From positions 1 through 39,114 of the forward strand of contig CAZEGV010000024.1 of assembly GCA_964511645.1 (NCBI GenBank): a stretch of 39,114 nucleotides of DNA, written 5' to 3'. Positions 1 to 9,559 of this stretch are shown here, piece by piece (within the stretch, counting starts at the first letter, position 1; every line of letters starts with the position of its first letter). Made by a program: the position numbers and the translations under genes. The notes beneath the pieces were generated by a model. The model was not told the origin of the DNA and made no database searches. It saw nothing but the letters and a program-made list of their open reading frames with translations. The stretch is from CAZEGV01 sp964511645 (GTDB lineage Bacteria > Bacteroidota > Bacteroidia > Cytophagales > JAAEPT01).

Positions 1-2129
1 ATGAAGGTATTGGCGTTAATACAATTGCAGGTGATTTATTGCTAGAGAATCTTTCCACAGGTGCAGGTACTCAGAATGTTTATTTTTCTAATGACAATGC
101 CGCGATAATTACGATTAACGGTAATGCAATTATTACTAATAATTCAGCTAGTGCTACTGGAGAACATAATGTTTTGTTTTCTGATAATGGATTTGTCACC
201 GTAGGAGGTAATACGACAGTTAGTAATGCTGGTGGTGGTGTTACTAAACGAGTTTATTTAGGAACTGGTGGAGATGTTACCTTCAACGGTACTTTATCTA
301 TCTCTAATATAAGCTCTGCAACAAATTCTCAGGTTTATTGTAATCAGGGTGTTACAAGTACGGGTATTTATAACGGTAATATTACAGTGGAGAATACAAA
401 TGTATCGGGTGACGGTATCTTTTTTGGTAGCAGTGGTGGTACTGGTACTTTAGCAGCGACTAAAACAATTACAATTAGTGGAGGTGGGTTTATAGCAGGG
501 GATTTATTTTTCAGGAATTTCACACAAGTTGGTAATACCGCTCATCCTTTAACTTGTACAGGTACGGCAAGGATTTACAATAGAAATTCAAACTGGGGTG
601 GTGATGTTACATTTATCTCACCAAGGATTTATACTCGTTCAACGACTTATGATGGAACAGTATATTTAGAAAAAAATGGTGCGGTTAATGATGTCTCAGA
701 TGGGGGTAATGTGTTTAATGACAATACAGTATTGAAGGTGACTAGCACAGGGTATTTTATGCCAGCAAACGCAACGTCTAATGACTTTAATGCTAATGTC
801 ACTTATATAAAAACTGGAACTGGACGTATTTTTCCTAGTTATAATTCGGTAAGTACTTACGCAGGAGATATGACGATAGAGTCTAATACAGTAGTGCGCT
901 TAGGAGATGCGACACACGGAGGTGTTATATTTGACGGTATAGCCGCCCAAAGTATTAATGTTGTAGGAGGTACACCTACCCCTGAGTTTAGAGACATAGA
1001 AACAAATAATCCAAATGATGAGATCACACTTAATACACCAGTTATTATAAGAGCGAATCTAGATTTGGGACAAGGAAACTTAATTACTACTTCAACTAAT
1101 TTGATTTTCATGAATAATAATGCAATTGTTTCTTCGGTGAGTGATGATGCTTATGTAGATGGTCCAATTGAGAAAATAGGGAATGACTTATTTACCTTCC
1201 CAGTAGGAAAAGTAGGAGTTTATAGACCTATTGAGATTTCAGCACCATCAAGCACTGTTGCAAGGTTTAGAGCGGAATATTTTTCTGCTGGTACTGCCAC
1301 TGTTCCTGTTGAAGCTACAATCAATCATGTCTCTGGTTGTGAGCATTGGATATTAGATAGAGTAGCTACAACAAACAATGTTAATGTTAAGTTGTACTAT
1401 GAAAACTATGCGGCGAACAATTGTAGTGATGTATTAGTGCCTGCAGAGTTAGTTGTAGCTCGTTGGGATGGTGCTAAGTGGGTGAATCATGGCAACGGGG
1501 GTAATGGTGGAGTTGCTACTGATGGGTGGGTAATGACGTCTGCTCCAGTTACGTCATTTAGTCCATTTACTTTAGGTACAACAACAAATAATAACCCTTT
1601 ACCTATTGAGTTATTAGACTTTAGTGTTAATTTAGTAAGTGGTAATAGTGTCGAAATAAATTGGAAAACAGCTTCTGAAATTAATAATAATTTCTTTACA
1701 ATTGAAAAATCAGTAGATGGAGAGAATTGGGAAATCTTAACTATCCTTAATGGTGCAGGTAATTCGCATACCATTTTAGATTATCAAATAATTGACCCCT
1801 CTCCTTATTTGGATTTGTCGTACTATAGGCTCAAGCAAACAGATTTTGATGGTGAGTATGATTACTCTCAAGTGATAGCTGTTAGCTATTTGAAAGAACA
1901 ACTAAGCATTTATCCTAACCCTACAAATGGACTTATCACGATAGAGGGTAATGATTTAGAAGGGATTGTGTTTTATACTATTTTAGGGAAAGGTATTAGT
2001 CATCTAGTGAGAACAATAAATCAAGAAGAGAGCGAACAGAGTGCTGTATTTGACTTATCGTCTTTAGCGAATGGAATTTATTTTGTAACAAATAAATCAG
2101 GGTTTCAGCAGAAAATACAGAAACGATAA
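1..2129 (+). CDS. T9SS-exported surface protein, 5' end cut by the window
   Basis: The reading frame is open from the first complete codon (base 3), with no signal peptide and no convincing start, so the gene begins upstream. The TTG at 39 is only an in-frame alternative codon. The first ~350 visible residues are rich in Gly, Asn, Thr and Val and look like repetitive beta-strand rungs, as in beta-helix surface proteins. After a Cys-containing segment (SGCEHW, near residue 430 counted from base 39) comes the common Bacteroidota tail: PLPIELLDF, a fibronectin-like domain, then YPNPTNG and a final NGIYFV segment with a basic C-terminus. That tail is the type A sorting domain of the type IX secretion system. 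It is probably secreted or attached to the cell surface. The ligand or function is unknown. The family assignment of the tail is firm and the role of the body is not. Confidence 0.85.
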   Translation, partial: EGIGVNTIAGDLLLENLSTGAGTQNVYFSNDNAAIITINGNAIITNNSASATGEHNVLFSDNGFVTVGGNTTVSNAGGGVTKRVYLGTGGDVTFNGTLSISNISSATNSQVYCNQGVTSTGIYNGNITVENTNVSGDGIFFGSSGGTGTLAATKTITISGGGFIAGDLFFRNFTQVGNTAHPLTCTGTARIYNRNSNWGGDVTFISPRIYTRSTTYDGTVYLEKNGAVNDVSDGGNVFNDNTVLKVTSTGYFMPANATSNDFNANVTYIKTGTGRIFPSYNSVSTYAGDMTIESNTVVRLGDATHGGVIFDGIAAQSINVVGGTPTPEFRDIETNNPNDEITLNTPVIIRANLDLGQGNLITTSTNLIFMNNNAIVSSVSDDAYVDGPIEKIGNDLFTFPVGKVGVYRPIEISAPSSTVARFRAEYFSAGTATVPVEATINHVSGCEHWILDRVATTNNVNVKLYYENYAANNCSDVLVPAELVVARWDGAKWVNHGNGGNGGVATDGWVMTSAPVTSFSPFTLGTTTNNNPLPIELLDFSVNLVSGNSVEINWKTASEINNNFFTIEKSVDGENWEILTILNGAGNSHTILDYQIIDPSPYLDLSYYRLKQTDFDGEYDYSQVIAVSYLKEQLSIYPNPTNGLITIEGNDLEGIVFYTILGKGISHLVRTINQEESEQSAVFDLSSLANGIYFVTNKSGFQQKIQKR

Positions 2130-2243
2130 ATAATAAAAATTATTGAATAGTTTTTATTTAACATTAAAAATACTCTTATTAGTTTAGCTGTTGTTTAAAA
2201 CAAATGTGAAGCTAAGTTTTTGATGGCTTAAAACAATTCATAG

Positions 2244-3863
2244 ATGGTAAGATTGTCAAGTGTATTATTTCTTTGTTTTTTTTTAACGATGTTTTTATTC
2301 GGACAAAAAAAAATCACTACTTACTTCCCAGTAGAAAAAGACACTACGGGAACAGTTACTCATAAAGCAATTAAAGAAATTTTTTATGGAAAAATAAAAG
2401 GTAGTGACACTGTTAAGACAGGGAGGTACGAATCTTTTTTTCAATATTCTAAAAGGATAAAATCAAAAGGTGTTTATCAAAAAGATTTAAAACAAGGGAA
2501 GTGGGTAGATTATTACGAGAATGAAAAAATAAAATGGAAAAGGAGTTACCTAAATGGTTTATTGTCGGGTAATGAAGCCTATTATAATCATTTTGGTGAT
2601 TTACAATACAAAAACATTTACACAATTGATACCTTACATCTTCCTCTTGCCGATAAATTTATCATCCGTTACGCTAGTTATTACCCAGAGGGAGAGAGAA
2701 AAGGAACAGGGGAAATTGTAAATGGATTAAAAGAAGGCTCTTCTGTCGAGTATCATAAAAATGGAAAAGTGTCCGCAAAAATCACTTACGTAAAAGGAGA
2801 GAAATCAGGAGAATTTAGCATATTTAATAATAGGGCTATTTTACTTCAAAAAGGAAGGTATCGACAAAGTCGTTTGGTAGATACTCTTTATACTTATCAT
2901 CCATCAGGAAATTTACACGTTAGGTCTTTTAGACTTAATGGTTTGCTGAGTGACACCTTGTATGAATACGATATTTATCAAACGTTAGTACGAAAAGTGA
3001 CTTACAGAAAGGATACTATTCACGGTGTTTTATTACGTTATCATCCTAATGGTGAGCTTTTGTCAAAGTCAGGATTCGTAAAAGGGTATCTTCATGGCTT
3101 ATTCAATAGTTTTTATGCAAATGGGCAGTTAGAGCATAAGATAACCTACCTCTATGGACTCAAACAAGGGATTATGCTTGAGTATGATGTTAACGGGAGG
3201 CTCACCCGTAAGTTGAACTTTAAAAAGGACAAACAGCATGGAGAAAATTTTTCTTTTTATCCAAACAAAAATATTCATAGGCGTTTATATTATGTAAATG
3301 GGGTAAAGACGGGGAAACAGAAATTATTTTACGAAGACGCAACCTTACATAAAGAAGTGATTCATGAAAATGATGACATTATAGAAAGTGAAAAAGAATT
3401 TTGGAAAGGAGGATTGCCCAAAAAAGAAATTATTTACACTAGAAAAAAAGAACAAAACCCTAATCATAAAAATAGACAAGTAATTGTCGTTTATGCTAAA
3501 ATTAAGAAATATAATGATTTAGGGATATTACTTATAGAATACAAAACAAGAAACAAGCTTAAGTATGGAGAACAAACAGAGTATTACCCTACTGGAGAGC
3601 TTTTATCCGAATCACTGTATAAACATGATAAACTAGATGGTGAGAAAAAAACATATAATCAAAAGGGAGGAGTAATAAGGCAAGAGAATTATACATTTGG
3701 AAAATTGGATGGTGAGCAAATTTTATACAATAAAAAAGGATTGGTAGTATCTAAAGGGTTTTATAAAAGAGGAAAAAAGCACGGAGAGTTTATTACCTTT
3801 GGAAAATCAAAAAAAATAGTTAAAACAGAGATTTACAAAAATGACATACTTCAAACGCCTTAG
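2244..3863 (+). CDS. MORN/YwqK-type repeat protein, exported
   Basis: This 539-residue protein has an N-terminal signal peptide (residues 1-20, hydrophobic core LFLCFFLTMFLFG). The rest is about fifteen to twenty tandem repeats of roughly 23 residues with the pattern Y-x-N-G-x-L followed by G-x-x-x-G. Examples are YHPNGELLSKSGF, YANGQLEHKITYLYG and YYPTGELLSESLY. This is the MORN_2 / YwqK antitoxin-like repeat common in Bacteroidota envelope proteins. The family's molecular function is poorly defined, and I see no catalytic motif or toxin partner next to it, so it should not be read as an antitoxin. It stands alone between the surface protein and purC. The start at 2244 is chosen because it gives the complete signal peptide. 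Confidence 0.85.
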   Translation: MVRLSSVLFLCFFLTMFLFGQKKITTYFPVEKDTTGTVTHKAIKEIFYGKIKGSDTVKTGRYESFFQYSKRIKSKGVYQKDLKQGKWVDYYENEKIKWKRSYLNGLLSGNEAYYNHFGDLQYKNIYTIDTLHLPLADKFIIRYASYYPEGERKGTGEIVNGLKEGSSVEYHKNGKVSAKITYVKGEKSGEFSIFNNRAILLQKGRYRQSRLVDTLYTYHPSGNLHVRSFRLNGLLSDTLYEYDIYQTLVRKVTYRKDTIHGVLLRYHPNGELLSKSGFVKGYLHGLFNSFYANGQLEHKITYLYGLKQGIMLEYDVNGRLTRKLNFKKDKQHGENFSFYPNKNIHRRLYYVNGVKTGKQKLFYEDATLHKEVIHENDDIIESEKEFWKGGLPKKEIIYTRKKEQNPNHKNRQVIVVYAKIKKYNDLGILLIEYKTRNKLKYGEQTEYYPTGELLSESLYKHDKLDGEKKTYNQKGGVIRQENYTFGKLDGEQILYNKKGLVVSKGFYKRGKKHGEFITFGKSKKIVKTEIYKNDILQTP

Positions 3864-3901
3864 TTGTTTTATGATTCCTTTATTTTTAAATTAGAAATAA
3901 T

Positions 3902-3909
3902 TACTTTTG
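3902..3909 (+). promoter_or_regulatory. Possible Bacteroidota -7 box upstream of purC
   Basis: TACTTTTG matches the TANNTTTG -7 consensus of the Bacteroidota primary sigma factor and lies about 18 bp before the purC ATG. A T-rich stretch lies where a -33 TTTG element would be, but no clean match is visible there, so confidence is limited. Confidence 0.35.
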
Positions 3910-3927
3910 CCTCAAATATTATAAAAT

Positions 3928-4869
3928 ATGAATCAGGTTGTTAAAGAAACTAACTTACAGTTACCAGGGTCTACAAAGGTGTTACACGGAAAAGTTCGTG
4001 ACATTTATTTTTTTGAAGACAAAGTAGCTTTGGTGGTGAGTGATAGGATATCAGCATTTGACGTGATACTACCAAGAGCTATTCCTTATAAGGGACAAGT
4101 GCTCAATCAGATTGCAGCTAAGGCATTGGAAGACACTAAAGATATTGTTCCTAATTGGGTGATTGCTGTGCCAGACCCTAATGTGACTATTGGTCATAAA
4201 TGTGAGCCATACAAAGTAGAGATGGTGATTAGAGGCTACTTGGCAGGACACGCTTGGCGAGAATACAAATCGGGTAAACGAAGCATCTGTGGTGTGGCAT
4301 TACCAGAAGGGTTAAAAGAAAATGATAAACTTCCTCAGCCAATTCTCACGCCTACAACCAAGGCAGATGAAGGGCATGATACAGATGTTTCACGAGAAGA
4401 AATTTTCAAACAAAACATTGTTACCGAAGCAGAATATATTCAGCTAGAAGATTATACCCGAAAAGTGTTTCAGCGAGGAACGGAAATAGCTCAGAAAAGA
4501 GGTTTGATACTCGTAGATACAAAATACGAATTTGGAAAAAAAGATGGAAAAATTTATTTGATAGATGAGATTCATACGCCAGATTCATCAAGATATTTTT
4601 ATAAAAATACTTATGAAGAATTACAAAATAAAGGAGAAAAACAACGTCAATTATCTAAAGAGTTTGTGCGTGAATGGTTGATGGACAACGGGTTTCAAGG
4701 AAAGGAAGGACAGCAAGTACCAGAGATGAATGATGAAATCGTCAATATGATTTCTCGTCGATATATCGAACTTTATGAAAAAGTTACGGGTAATGCCTTT
4801 GAAAAATCGATGAATACTGGTAATTTAGAAGACAGGATACAAAACAATATTATTAAAGCTATCAATTAG
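3928..4869 (+). CDS. purC: Phosphoribosylaminoimidazole-succinocarboxamide synthase (SAICAR synthetase)
   Basis: Joins aspartate to CAIR with ATP in de novo purine synthesis; cytosolic. The 313-residue length is of the long bacterial/yeast-like PurC class. Recognisable blocks in order are GKVRDIYFF (residues ~21-29), SDRISAFDVILPR (ATP/substrate loop, ~39-51), GYLAGHAWREY (~107-117), LTPTTKADEGHD (~139-150), LVDTKYEFG (~196-204) and IHTPDSSRY (~215-223). The ATG sits just behind a TANNTTTG-type box. The next gene begins 3 bp after the stop, so purC may be cotranscribed with the STAS and ribonuclease Z genes although they have no purine role. No feature is missing or odd. Confidence 0.95.
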   Translation: MNQVVKETNLQLPGSTKVLHGKVRDIYFFEDKVALVVSDRISAFDVILPRAIPYKGQVLNQIAAKALEDTKDIVPNWVIAVPDPNVTIGHKCEPYKVEMVIRGYLAGHAWREYKSGKRSICGVALPEGLKENDKLPQPILTPTTKADEGHDTDVSREEIFKQNIVTEAEYIQLEDYTRKVFQRGTEIAQKRGLILVDTKYEFGKKDGKIYLIDEIHTPDSSRYFYKNTYEELQNKGEKQRQLSKEFVREWLMDNGFQGKEGQQVPEMNDEIVNMISRRYIELYEKVTGNAFEKSMNTGNLEDRIQNNIIKAIN

Positions 4870-4872
4870 AAG

Positions 4873-5250
4873 ATGAAATATTCAATAGATAAAAAGGATT
4901 CATACCTTATTCTTACAATAAAAGAAGAAAAAATAGACAGTATGATTGCACCAGAATTGAAGTCTGAATTGATTAAACTGAACACTAATGGAGAGCAGTA
5001 TATTGTCTTGGACTTGTCTCAAGTGAATTATATTGATTCATCAGGATTGAGTTCTATTTTAGTAGGAAAAAGACTGTGTGGTAATGCTGGTGGTAAGATG
5101 ATTTTGTCTAATATTAACCCTCATGTAGATAAATTATTAGAAATTTCTCAACTTAAAACCATTTTGGATATTGTGCCTAATATTGATGAGGCAGTACAGT
5201 TTGTAAGACTTTCAGAGTTAGAAAACGAACTCAAAAAAGAAGAAAAATAA
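4873..5250 (+). CDS. STAS-domain anti-anti-sigma-factor-like protein
   Basis: A 125-residue single STAS domain. The conserved loop is VNYIDSSGLSSIL, with Asp55 followed by Ser56-Ser57, the position phosphorylated in SpoIIAA/RsbV proteins. It therefore looks able to be switched by a HPK-like anti-sigma kinase. No such kinase or phosphatase lies in the window. The gene starts 3 bp after purC and ends 2 bp before the ribonuclease Z start, so the three are tightly packed. The partner switch is unknown; calling it RsbV or SpoIIAA would go beyond the evidence. Confidence 0.85.
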   Translation: MKYSIDKKDSYLILTIKEEKIDSMIAPELKSELIKLNTNGEQYIVLDLSQVNYIDSSGLSSILVGKRLCGNAGGKMILSNINPHVDKLLEISQLKTILDIVPNIDEAVQFVRLSELENELKKEEK

Positions 5251-5252
5251 AT

Positions 5253-6161
5253 TTGAGCTTAAGCTTAAAAATATTAGGAACCAGCTCTGCTACATTTACC
5301 AAAGAGCGGAATCAAACTGCTCAAGCACTCAAGTCAAATAGTAGTTACTACCTAATTGACTGTGGAGAAGGCACTCAAATACAACTTAAAAAATACAGTA
5401 TCAAAACTAATAAAATTGATGCTGTATTTATTTCACACCTGCATGGCGATCATTATTTAGGGCTTTTTGGTTTACTTTCGTCTATGTCACTCAAGGGGAG
5501 AGAAAAACGACTATCTATTTTTGGTCCTAAGGGTTTACAAGAAATCATCACTATACAGTTACAGGCTTCTCAAAGTTGTTTTTCGTATCAAATTGATTTC
5601 CAAGAAATAAATGTAGATACAATTACGCAAATTTATCAAGATAAAAACATCAAAGTAGAGGTGTTTCCTGTTTATCATAGAATCGAATGCTATGGTTATA
5701 AATTTACTACTTTACCCGAAGGTTATAAAATCATAAAATCTACACTACCCAAAAACATCCCTCTAATTAAAATAAAAAACCTCACAAAAGGAAAGGATGT
5801 TATTTTAGACGATGGTACAGTAATTCCCTACCAGAAACACACAACACCACCACCAGCCGTTGCGACTTACGCTTATTGTGCAGATACTCGTTACGCCCTA
5901 GAGATATTGCCTTATATTCAAGGAGTAGACACTTTGTATCACGAAGCTACGTTTACAGAAGAATTTGCTAATCGGGCCGAAACCACTTTTCATGCTACAG
6001 CTTCGCAAGCAGGGCTTATTGCTCATCAAGCTCAAGTGAAGCAATTAATTATTGGACATTATTCAGCAAGATATAAAACCAATGAAGTTCATCTGCAAGA
6101 AGCAAAAGTAGAGTTTGATAATATCATTGCACTTAATGATGGTGATTTAATTCAGATATAA
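5253..6161 (+). CDS. rnz: Ribonuclease Z (tRNA 3' processing endonuclease)
   Basis: A zinc-dependent metallo-beta-lactamase-fold nuclease that removes 3' trailers from tRNA precursors. The 302-residue length is that of the short bacterial form. The metal motif is SHLHGDH (His62, His64, Asp66, His67). Further family blocks are DCGEGTQIQLKKY (~36-48) and GHYSARY near residue 270. The start is a TTG 2 bp after the preceding stop; it gives the typical N-terminus with LKILGTSSA, and no ATG lies nearby upstream in this frame. The window also contains a tRNA without an encoded CCA, the kind of substrate RNase Z handles. Confidence 0.93.
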   Translation: MSLSLKILGTSSATFTKERNQTAQALKSNSSYYLIDCGEGTQIQLKKYSIKTNKIDAVFISHLHGDHYLGLFGLLSSMSLKGREKRLSIFGPKGLQEIITIQLQASQSCFSYQIDFQEINVDTITQIYQDKNIKVEVFPVYHRIECYGYKFTTLPEGYKIIKSTLPKNIPLIKIKNLTKGKDVILDDGTVIPYQKHTTPPPAVATYAYCADTRYALEILPYIQGVDTLYHEATFTEEFANRAETTFHATASQAGLIAHQAQVKQLIIGHYSARYKTNEVHLQEAKVEFDNIIALNDGDLIQI

Positions 6162-6437
6162 TGATTTGTAAATCCTACATGAAGACTCATGCGATTGGGC
6201 TATTCGTTACATAAGACCAAGACCGTTGCAAAATCCTTGTAATTATCCATCTCTTTTTATATCTGATGTTTTTCACCAAAGTGATTTTAATCGGAAAAGA
6301 GATAAAATTTGTTTTTTCATTCATTATAAGCGTACTTAGTGTTTGTGTTTTTTGATGGTAAAGAGCATGTTCCTAGTGTTGTGTAATAAAATCATTATAA
6401 ATACGTTTATCATATAAAAATATAAAAATATAAAAAA

Positions 6438-7112
6438 ATGTTTAAAATTTTACTGCAAGGATTTGTAGATACTTCTTTGCCAAAAGAAGTGACAGAAGTT
6501 TCTTTTTGGAATTTATTAACCAAAGGAGGTTGGATAATGATTCCGCTTGCTATACTCTCAGTGGTAGCGGTAGGGTTGTTTATAGAACGTTATTTAGCTA
6601 TAAAAGGTGCTCAAAAAATGTCGGTAGACTTTATGGATAAAGTCAAAGAAAATGTTCTCTCTGGAAATGTCGCAGTAGCAAAAGAAATTTGTCAAGCAGA
6701 AAGCTCTCCAATTGCCCGTATGATAGAAAAAGGAGTTTCTCGTATCGGACACCCACTTAAAGACATCGAAGTAGCTATCGAAAATGCAGGTAAAATCGAA
6801 ATCAATCGTTTAGAAAACAACCTTTCTACATTGGCTACTATCTCTGGTGCAGCACCAATGATAGGTTTTTTAGGGACAGTGTTAGGAATGATTCAGTCGT
6901 TTATGGTGATGGCACAACAGAAAAGTGTTGATATCGGTACAATGGCAGGAGGGATATATGAAGCAATGGTGACTACCGCAGGAGGTTTAATAGTAGGACT
7001 TATCGCTTATATGGCGTATAATTATCTTTCATCTCTTTTACAAAAAATTATTTATAATATGGAATTTACTTCAGTAGATTTTATTGATTTATTACAAGAG
7101 CCATCTAAATAA
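6438..7112 (+). CDS. exbB: ExbB/TolQ/MotA-family proton channel protein
   Basis: A 224-residue inner-membrane protein with a first membrane helix at ~30-50 and two more at ~132-158 and ~167-197, separated by a cytoplasmic loop, as in ExbB/TolQ. The conserved proton-channel block GFLGTVLGMIQSF is followed by AGGIYEAMVTTAGGLIVGLIAY. With the ExbD and TonB-like proteins encoded next, it forms the motor that uses the proton gradient to energise outer-membrane transport. A plausible client is the TonB-dependent receptor near 22.1 kb, though any receptor in the cell could be served. The 276-bp upstream gap has a TACGTTTA near-match to the Bacteroidota -7 box near 6402, about 36 bp before the ATG. 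Confidence 0.92.
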   Translation: MFKILLQGFVDTSLPKEVTEVSFWNLLTKGGWIMIPLAILSVVAVGLFIERYLAIKGAQKMSVDFMDKVKENVLSGNVAVAKEICQAESSPIARMIEKGVSRIGHPLKDIEVAIENAGKIEINRLENNLSTLATISGAAPMIGFLGTVLGMIQSFMVMAQQKSVDIGTMAGGIYEAMVTTAGGLIVGLIAYMAYNYLSSLLQKIIYNMEFTSVDFIDLLQEPSK

Positions 7113-7522
7113 TGGATTTAAAATCTAGGCATAAAGCAGATCCAAGTTTTAATACATCCTCAATGACAGATATTGTGTTTTTGTTATTGATATTTTTCAT
7201 GTTAACTTCTAACGTAGCTACCACAGGGCTTACTATTGATAGACCCACAAGTAGCCAAGCCAAAATAGAGTCAGTAAAAGAAATAGTGACCATAGATAAA
7301 AATCAAAATATTTATTTTTCTACAGAAAATAAAAAAGTGACTTTATCTGAATTAGAAAAATTATTAAAATCACGGTTTAGTAAACTGAAGAATGACAAAG
7401 TAAACAACACTATTGTGATTAATGGGGATAAAAAATCTGATTATGGCATAGTAATTGATGTTTTTAATATAGCAAATACAATAGAAAATGCACGTGCTGT
7501 ATTGGTATTTGACAAGCCTTGA
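7112..7522 (+). CDS. exbD: ExbD/TolR-family transport protein
   Basis: A 136-residue protein with one N-terminal membrane helix (~20-37) that contains the channel aspartate (Asp20 in MTDIVFLLLIFFML), followed by a periplasmic domain. Both are features of ExbD. The ATG overlaps the exbB stop by one base (TAATG), showing translational coupling. It pairs with ExbB and the TonB-like protein to make the energising complex. Confidence 0.92.
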   Translation: MDLKSRHKADPSFNTSSMTDIVFLLLIFFMLTSNVATTGLTIDRPTSSQAKIESVKEIVTIDKNQNIYFSTENKKVTLSELEKLLKSRFSKLKNDKVNNTIVINGDKKSDYGIVIDVFNIANTIENARAVLVFDKP

Positions 7523-7528
7523 TTAATT

Positions 7529-8341
7529 ATGACACCAAAAGTATCATCAAATAAAAAAAAGTCGTATGCAATATCATTTGCAATACATGCAATGTTATTG
7601 TTTTTGGCGATGGTGTTTTTTGCTTGGAAAGCACCAGGACCTCCTGCACAATTTCCAGAAATAGGTATCCCAGTAGTTTATAGCACAGATTTACAAGGTA
7701 AAGAAAATGAGAGTACTTCAGAGGAATCTAGCTCTTCTTCGGAAAGTCAGCCAAATGAAGATACCCAAATAGACGAGCCAACTACAGATGAACCAATCAC
7801 AGCCGATAATAATACTCAACCAGTAGATAATACTACTATTCCTGACCATACAGATAATACATCTGATAATCCAGCAACGGATAATAGTACCAATAACCAA
7901 TCAACTCAAAATACTACTGATAGTCAGTCAAGTACATCTAACAGTAACGATGTAGGATATAATCCTAACGACCCAAAAGGACAAGGAAATGACGCTGTAG
8001 ATGGTAATAAGGGAGATAAAGAGGGTAAAGATATAGGTGGATTTGACCCAAGTAAAATAGGCTCAGGTGATAACGGAACTAATAGTCTATCATCAATCCC
8101 AGGTTGGAAGTGGAGCAAAGAACCAGATGCTGTAAAAGTTCCACATGATGGTACAGTAAGAATTAAAGTGACCGTAGATGATTTAGGAAATATTATTGGG
8201 GTTAAAATTCTTGATTCTCAATACCCATTAAGTGTGCAAGAAAAGATAAAAGAGCATATTAAACGAGCAAAATTACAAGCTACGGCGGCTTCTGATGGCT
8301 TGACTCATGCCGAAATCACGTGGACGTTTAAAGGTCAGTAA
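7529..8341 (+). CDS. TonB-like energy-transducing protein
   Basis: A 270-residue protein with one N-terminal membrane anchor (~15-33), then a long polar linker (~55-165) made almost only of Ser, Thr, Asn, Asp, Glu and Gln. The C-terminal ~80-residue domain resembles TonB (VRIKVTVDDLGNIIGVKI to the final ITWTF). In classical TonB the linker is Pro/Lys-rich, whereas here it is acidic and polar, an oddity seen in Bacteroidota. It follows exbD by 6 bp, so the three form one operon. It probably spans the periplasm and contacts outer-membrane receptors. Confidence 0.8.
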   Translation: MTPKVSSNKKKSYAISFAIHAMLLFLAMVFFAWKAPGPPAQFPEIGIPVVYSTDLQGKENESTSEESSSSSESQPNEDTQIDEPTTDEPITADNNTQPVDNTTIPDHTDNTSDNPATDNSTNNQSTQNTTDSQSSTSNSNDVGYNPNDPKGQGNDAVDGNKGDKEGKDIGGFDPSKIGSGDNGTNSLSSIPGWKWSKEPDAVKVPHDGTVRIKVTVDDLGNIIGVKILDSQYPLSVQEKIKEHIKRAKLQATAASDGLTHAEITWTFKGQ

Positions 8342-8344
8342 TTA

Positions 8345-9559
8345 GTGCAAAAATTTTCAGAAGTCCTTTCATATTTATACACTAACTTATCAGTTTATCA
8401 AAATCAAGGAGCATCAGCACTTCATTATAAATTAGATAAGATTTTGGCTATGTGTGAGGAATTAGAAAATCCTCAACAATCGTTTCCAAGTATCCATGTA
8501 GCAGGTACTAACGGAAAAGGAAGTACTTCACATTATATAGCAGCGGCATTACAGCTAAATGGTTATAGTGTAGGACTATATACTTCTCCTCACCTTAAGA
8601 GTTTTACGGAACGTATAAGAGTAAATGGGAAAGAAGTAACTGAGCAATATGTGATTGACTTTGTTAATCAAATAAACCCATTGGTTAAACGATATAAGCC
8701 ATCATTTTTTGAAGTGACAGTATTAATGGCTTTTGATTATTTCAGAAAGTCAAAAATAGATATTTCTGTGATAGAAGTGGGCTTAGGTGGTCGTTATGAT
8801 AGTACAAATATTATTAACCCTCTCATTTCGGTAATTACAAATATAGGGTTGGATCATCAATGTATTCTTGGTGATACATTAGAGCAAATAGCAAAAGAAA
8901 AAGCAGGAATTATCAAGCAAGGAGTGCCTGTAGTGATTGGAGAACGCCAACAAGAGCTAGTCACAATCTTTAAAGAAATTGCGATTAAAAACAATGCCCC
9001 AATTTGCTGGGCAGAAGATGTAGGCTATATGCCACTGTCAGATAATGTGTACCTAAAGAAAAATCAAAAAACAGCTTACGCTACACTAAAAGGTATTCGT
9101 AAATATATTGATTTAGACCTATCTTTAGCTAATGAATCTTTTGAAAATGTGAGTCTATTGACAGGGTTAAAAGGTAGGTGGCAAGTTTTGGGTGAGCGAC
9201 CAATGATGGTATGTGATACAGGGCATAACGTAGATGGTATTGCCGCCATTTTAAAACAAATAGCTAAGTATAAATATAAAAAGCTAATTGCTGTTTTGGG
9301 GTTTGTGTCAGATAAAGATATTAAACATATTTTAAATTTATTACCCAAAACAGCATATTATATATTTTGCCAAGCAAATATTCCACGGGCAATGGATGTG
9401 AGTTTTTTATATAAAAAAGCACTTGCACAGGGTCTGAAAGGGGAAGTTGTTAAAGAGGTGAGTGAGGCAATTGCTCAAGCAAAAAAAATAGCAGAAGTGA
9501 ATGATTTTATTTGGATAGGAGGTAGTACCTTTGTGGTTGCTGAAATCGAAGATTTGTAA
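8345..9559 (+). CDS. folC: Bifunctional folylpolyglutamate / dihydrofolate synthase
   Basis: A Mur-ligase-type enzyme that adds glutamate to folates and may also make dihydrofolate from dihydropteroate. The 404-residue length is normal. The ATP loop is AGTNGKGST (residues ~53-61), followed by LYTSPHL (~78-84), SVIEVGLGGRYDSTN (~140-154) and a C-terminal ligase domain with CDTGHNVDGI (~289-298). The GTG start is 3 bp after the TonB-like gene, and the stop overlaps trmB (TAATG), so it is in the same transcription unit despite the unrelated role. Confidence 0.93.
   Translation: MQKFSEVLSYLYTNLSVYQNQGASALHYKLDKILAMCEELENPQQSFPSIHVAGTNGKGSTSHYIAAALQLNGYSVGLYTSPHLKSFTERIRVNGKEVTEQYVIDFVNQINPLVKRYKPSFFEVTVLMAFDYFRKSKIDISVIEVGLGGRYDSTNIINPLISVITNIGLDHQCILGDTLEQIAKEKAGIIKQGVPVVIGERQQELVTIFKEIAIKNNAPICWAEDVGYMPLSDNVYLKKNQKTAYATLKGIRKYIDLDLSLANESFENVSLLTGLKGRWQVLGERPMMVCDTGHNVDGIAAILKQIAKYKYKKLIAVLGFVSDKDIKHILNLLPKTAYYIFCQANIPRAMDVSFLYKKALAQGLKGEVVKEVSEAIAQAKKIAEVNDFIWIGGSTFVVAEIEDL

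Noticed and set aside
2244..3863. Antitoxin of a toxin-antitoxin pair, as the YwqK family name suggests.
   Set aside because: It has a signal peptide and many repeats, and no small partner gene is adjacent.
7690..8010. Repeat array or low-complexity non-coding region.
   Set aside because: It is the in-frame Ser/Thr/Asn/Asp linker of the TonB-like protein, with no regular repeat unit.
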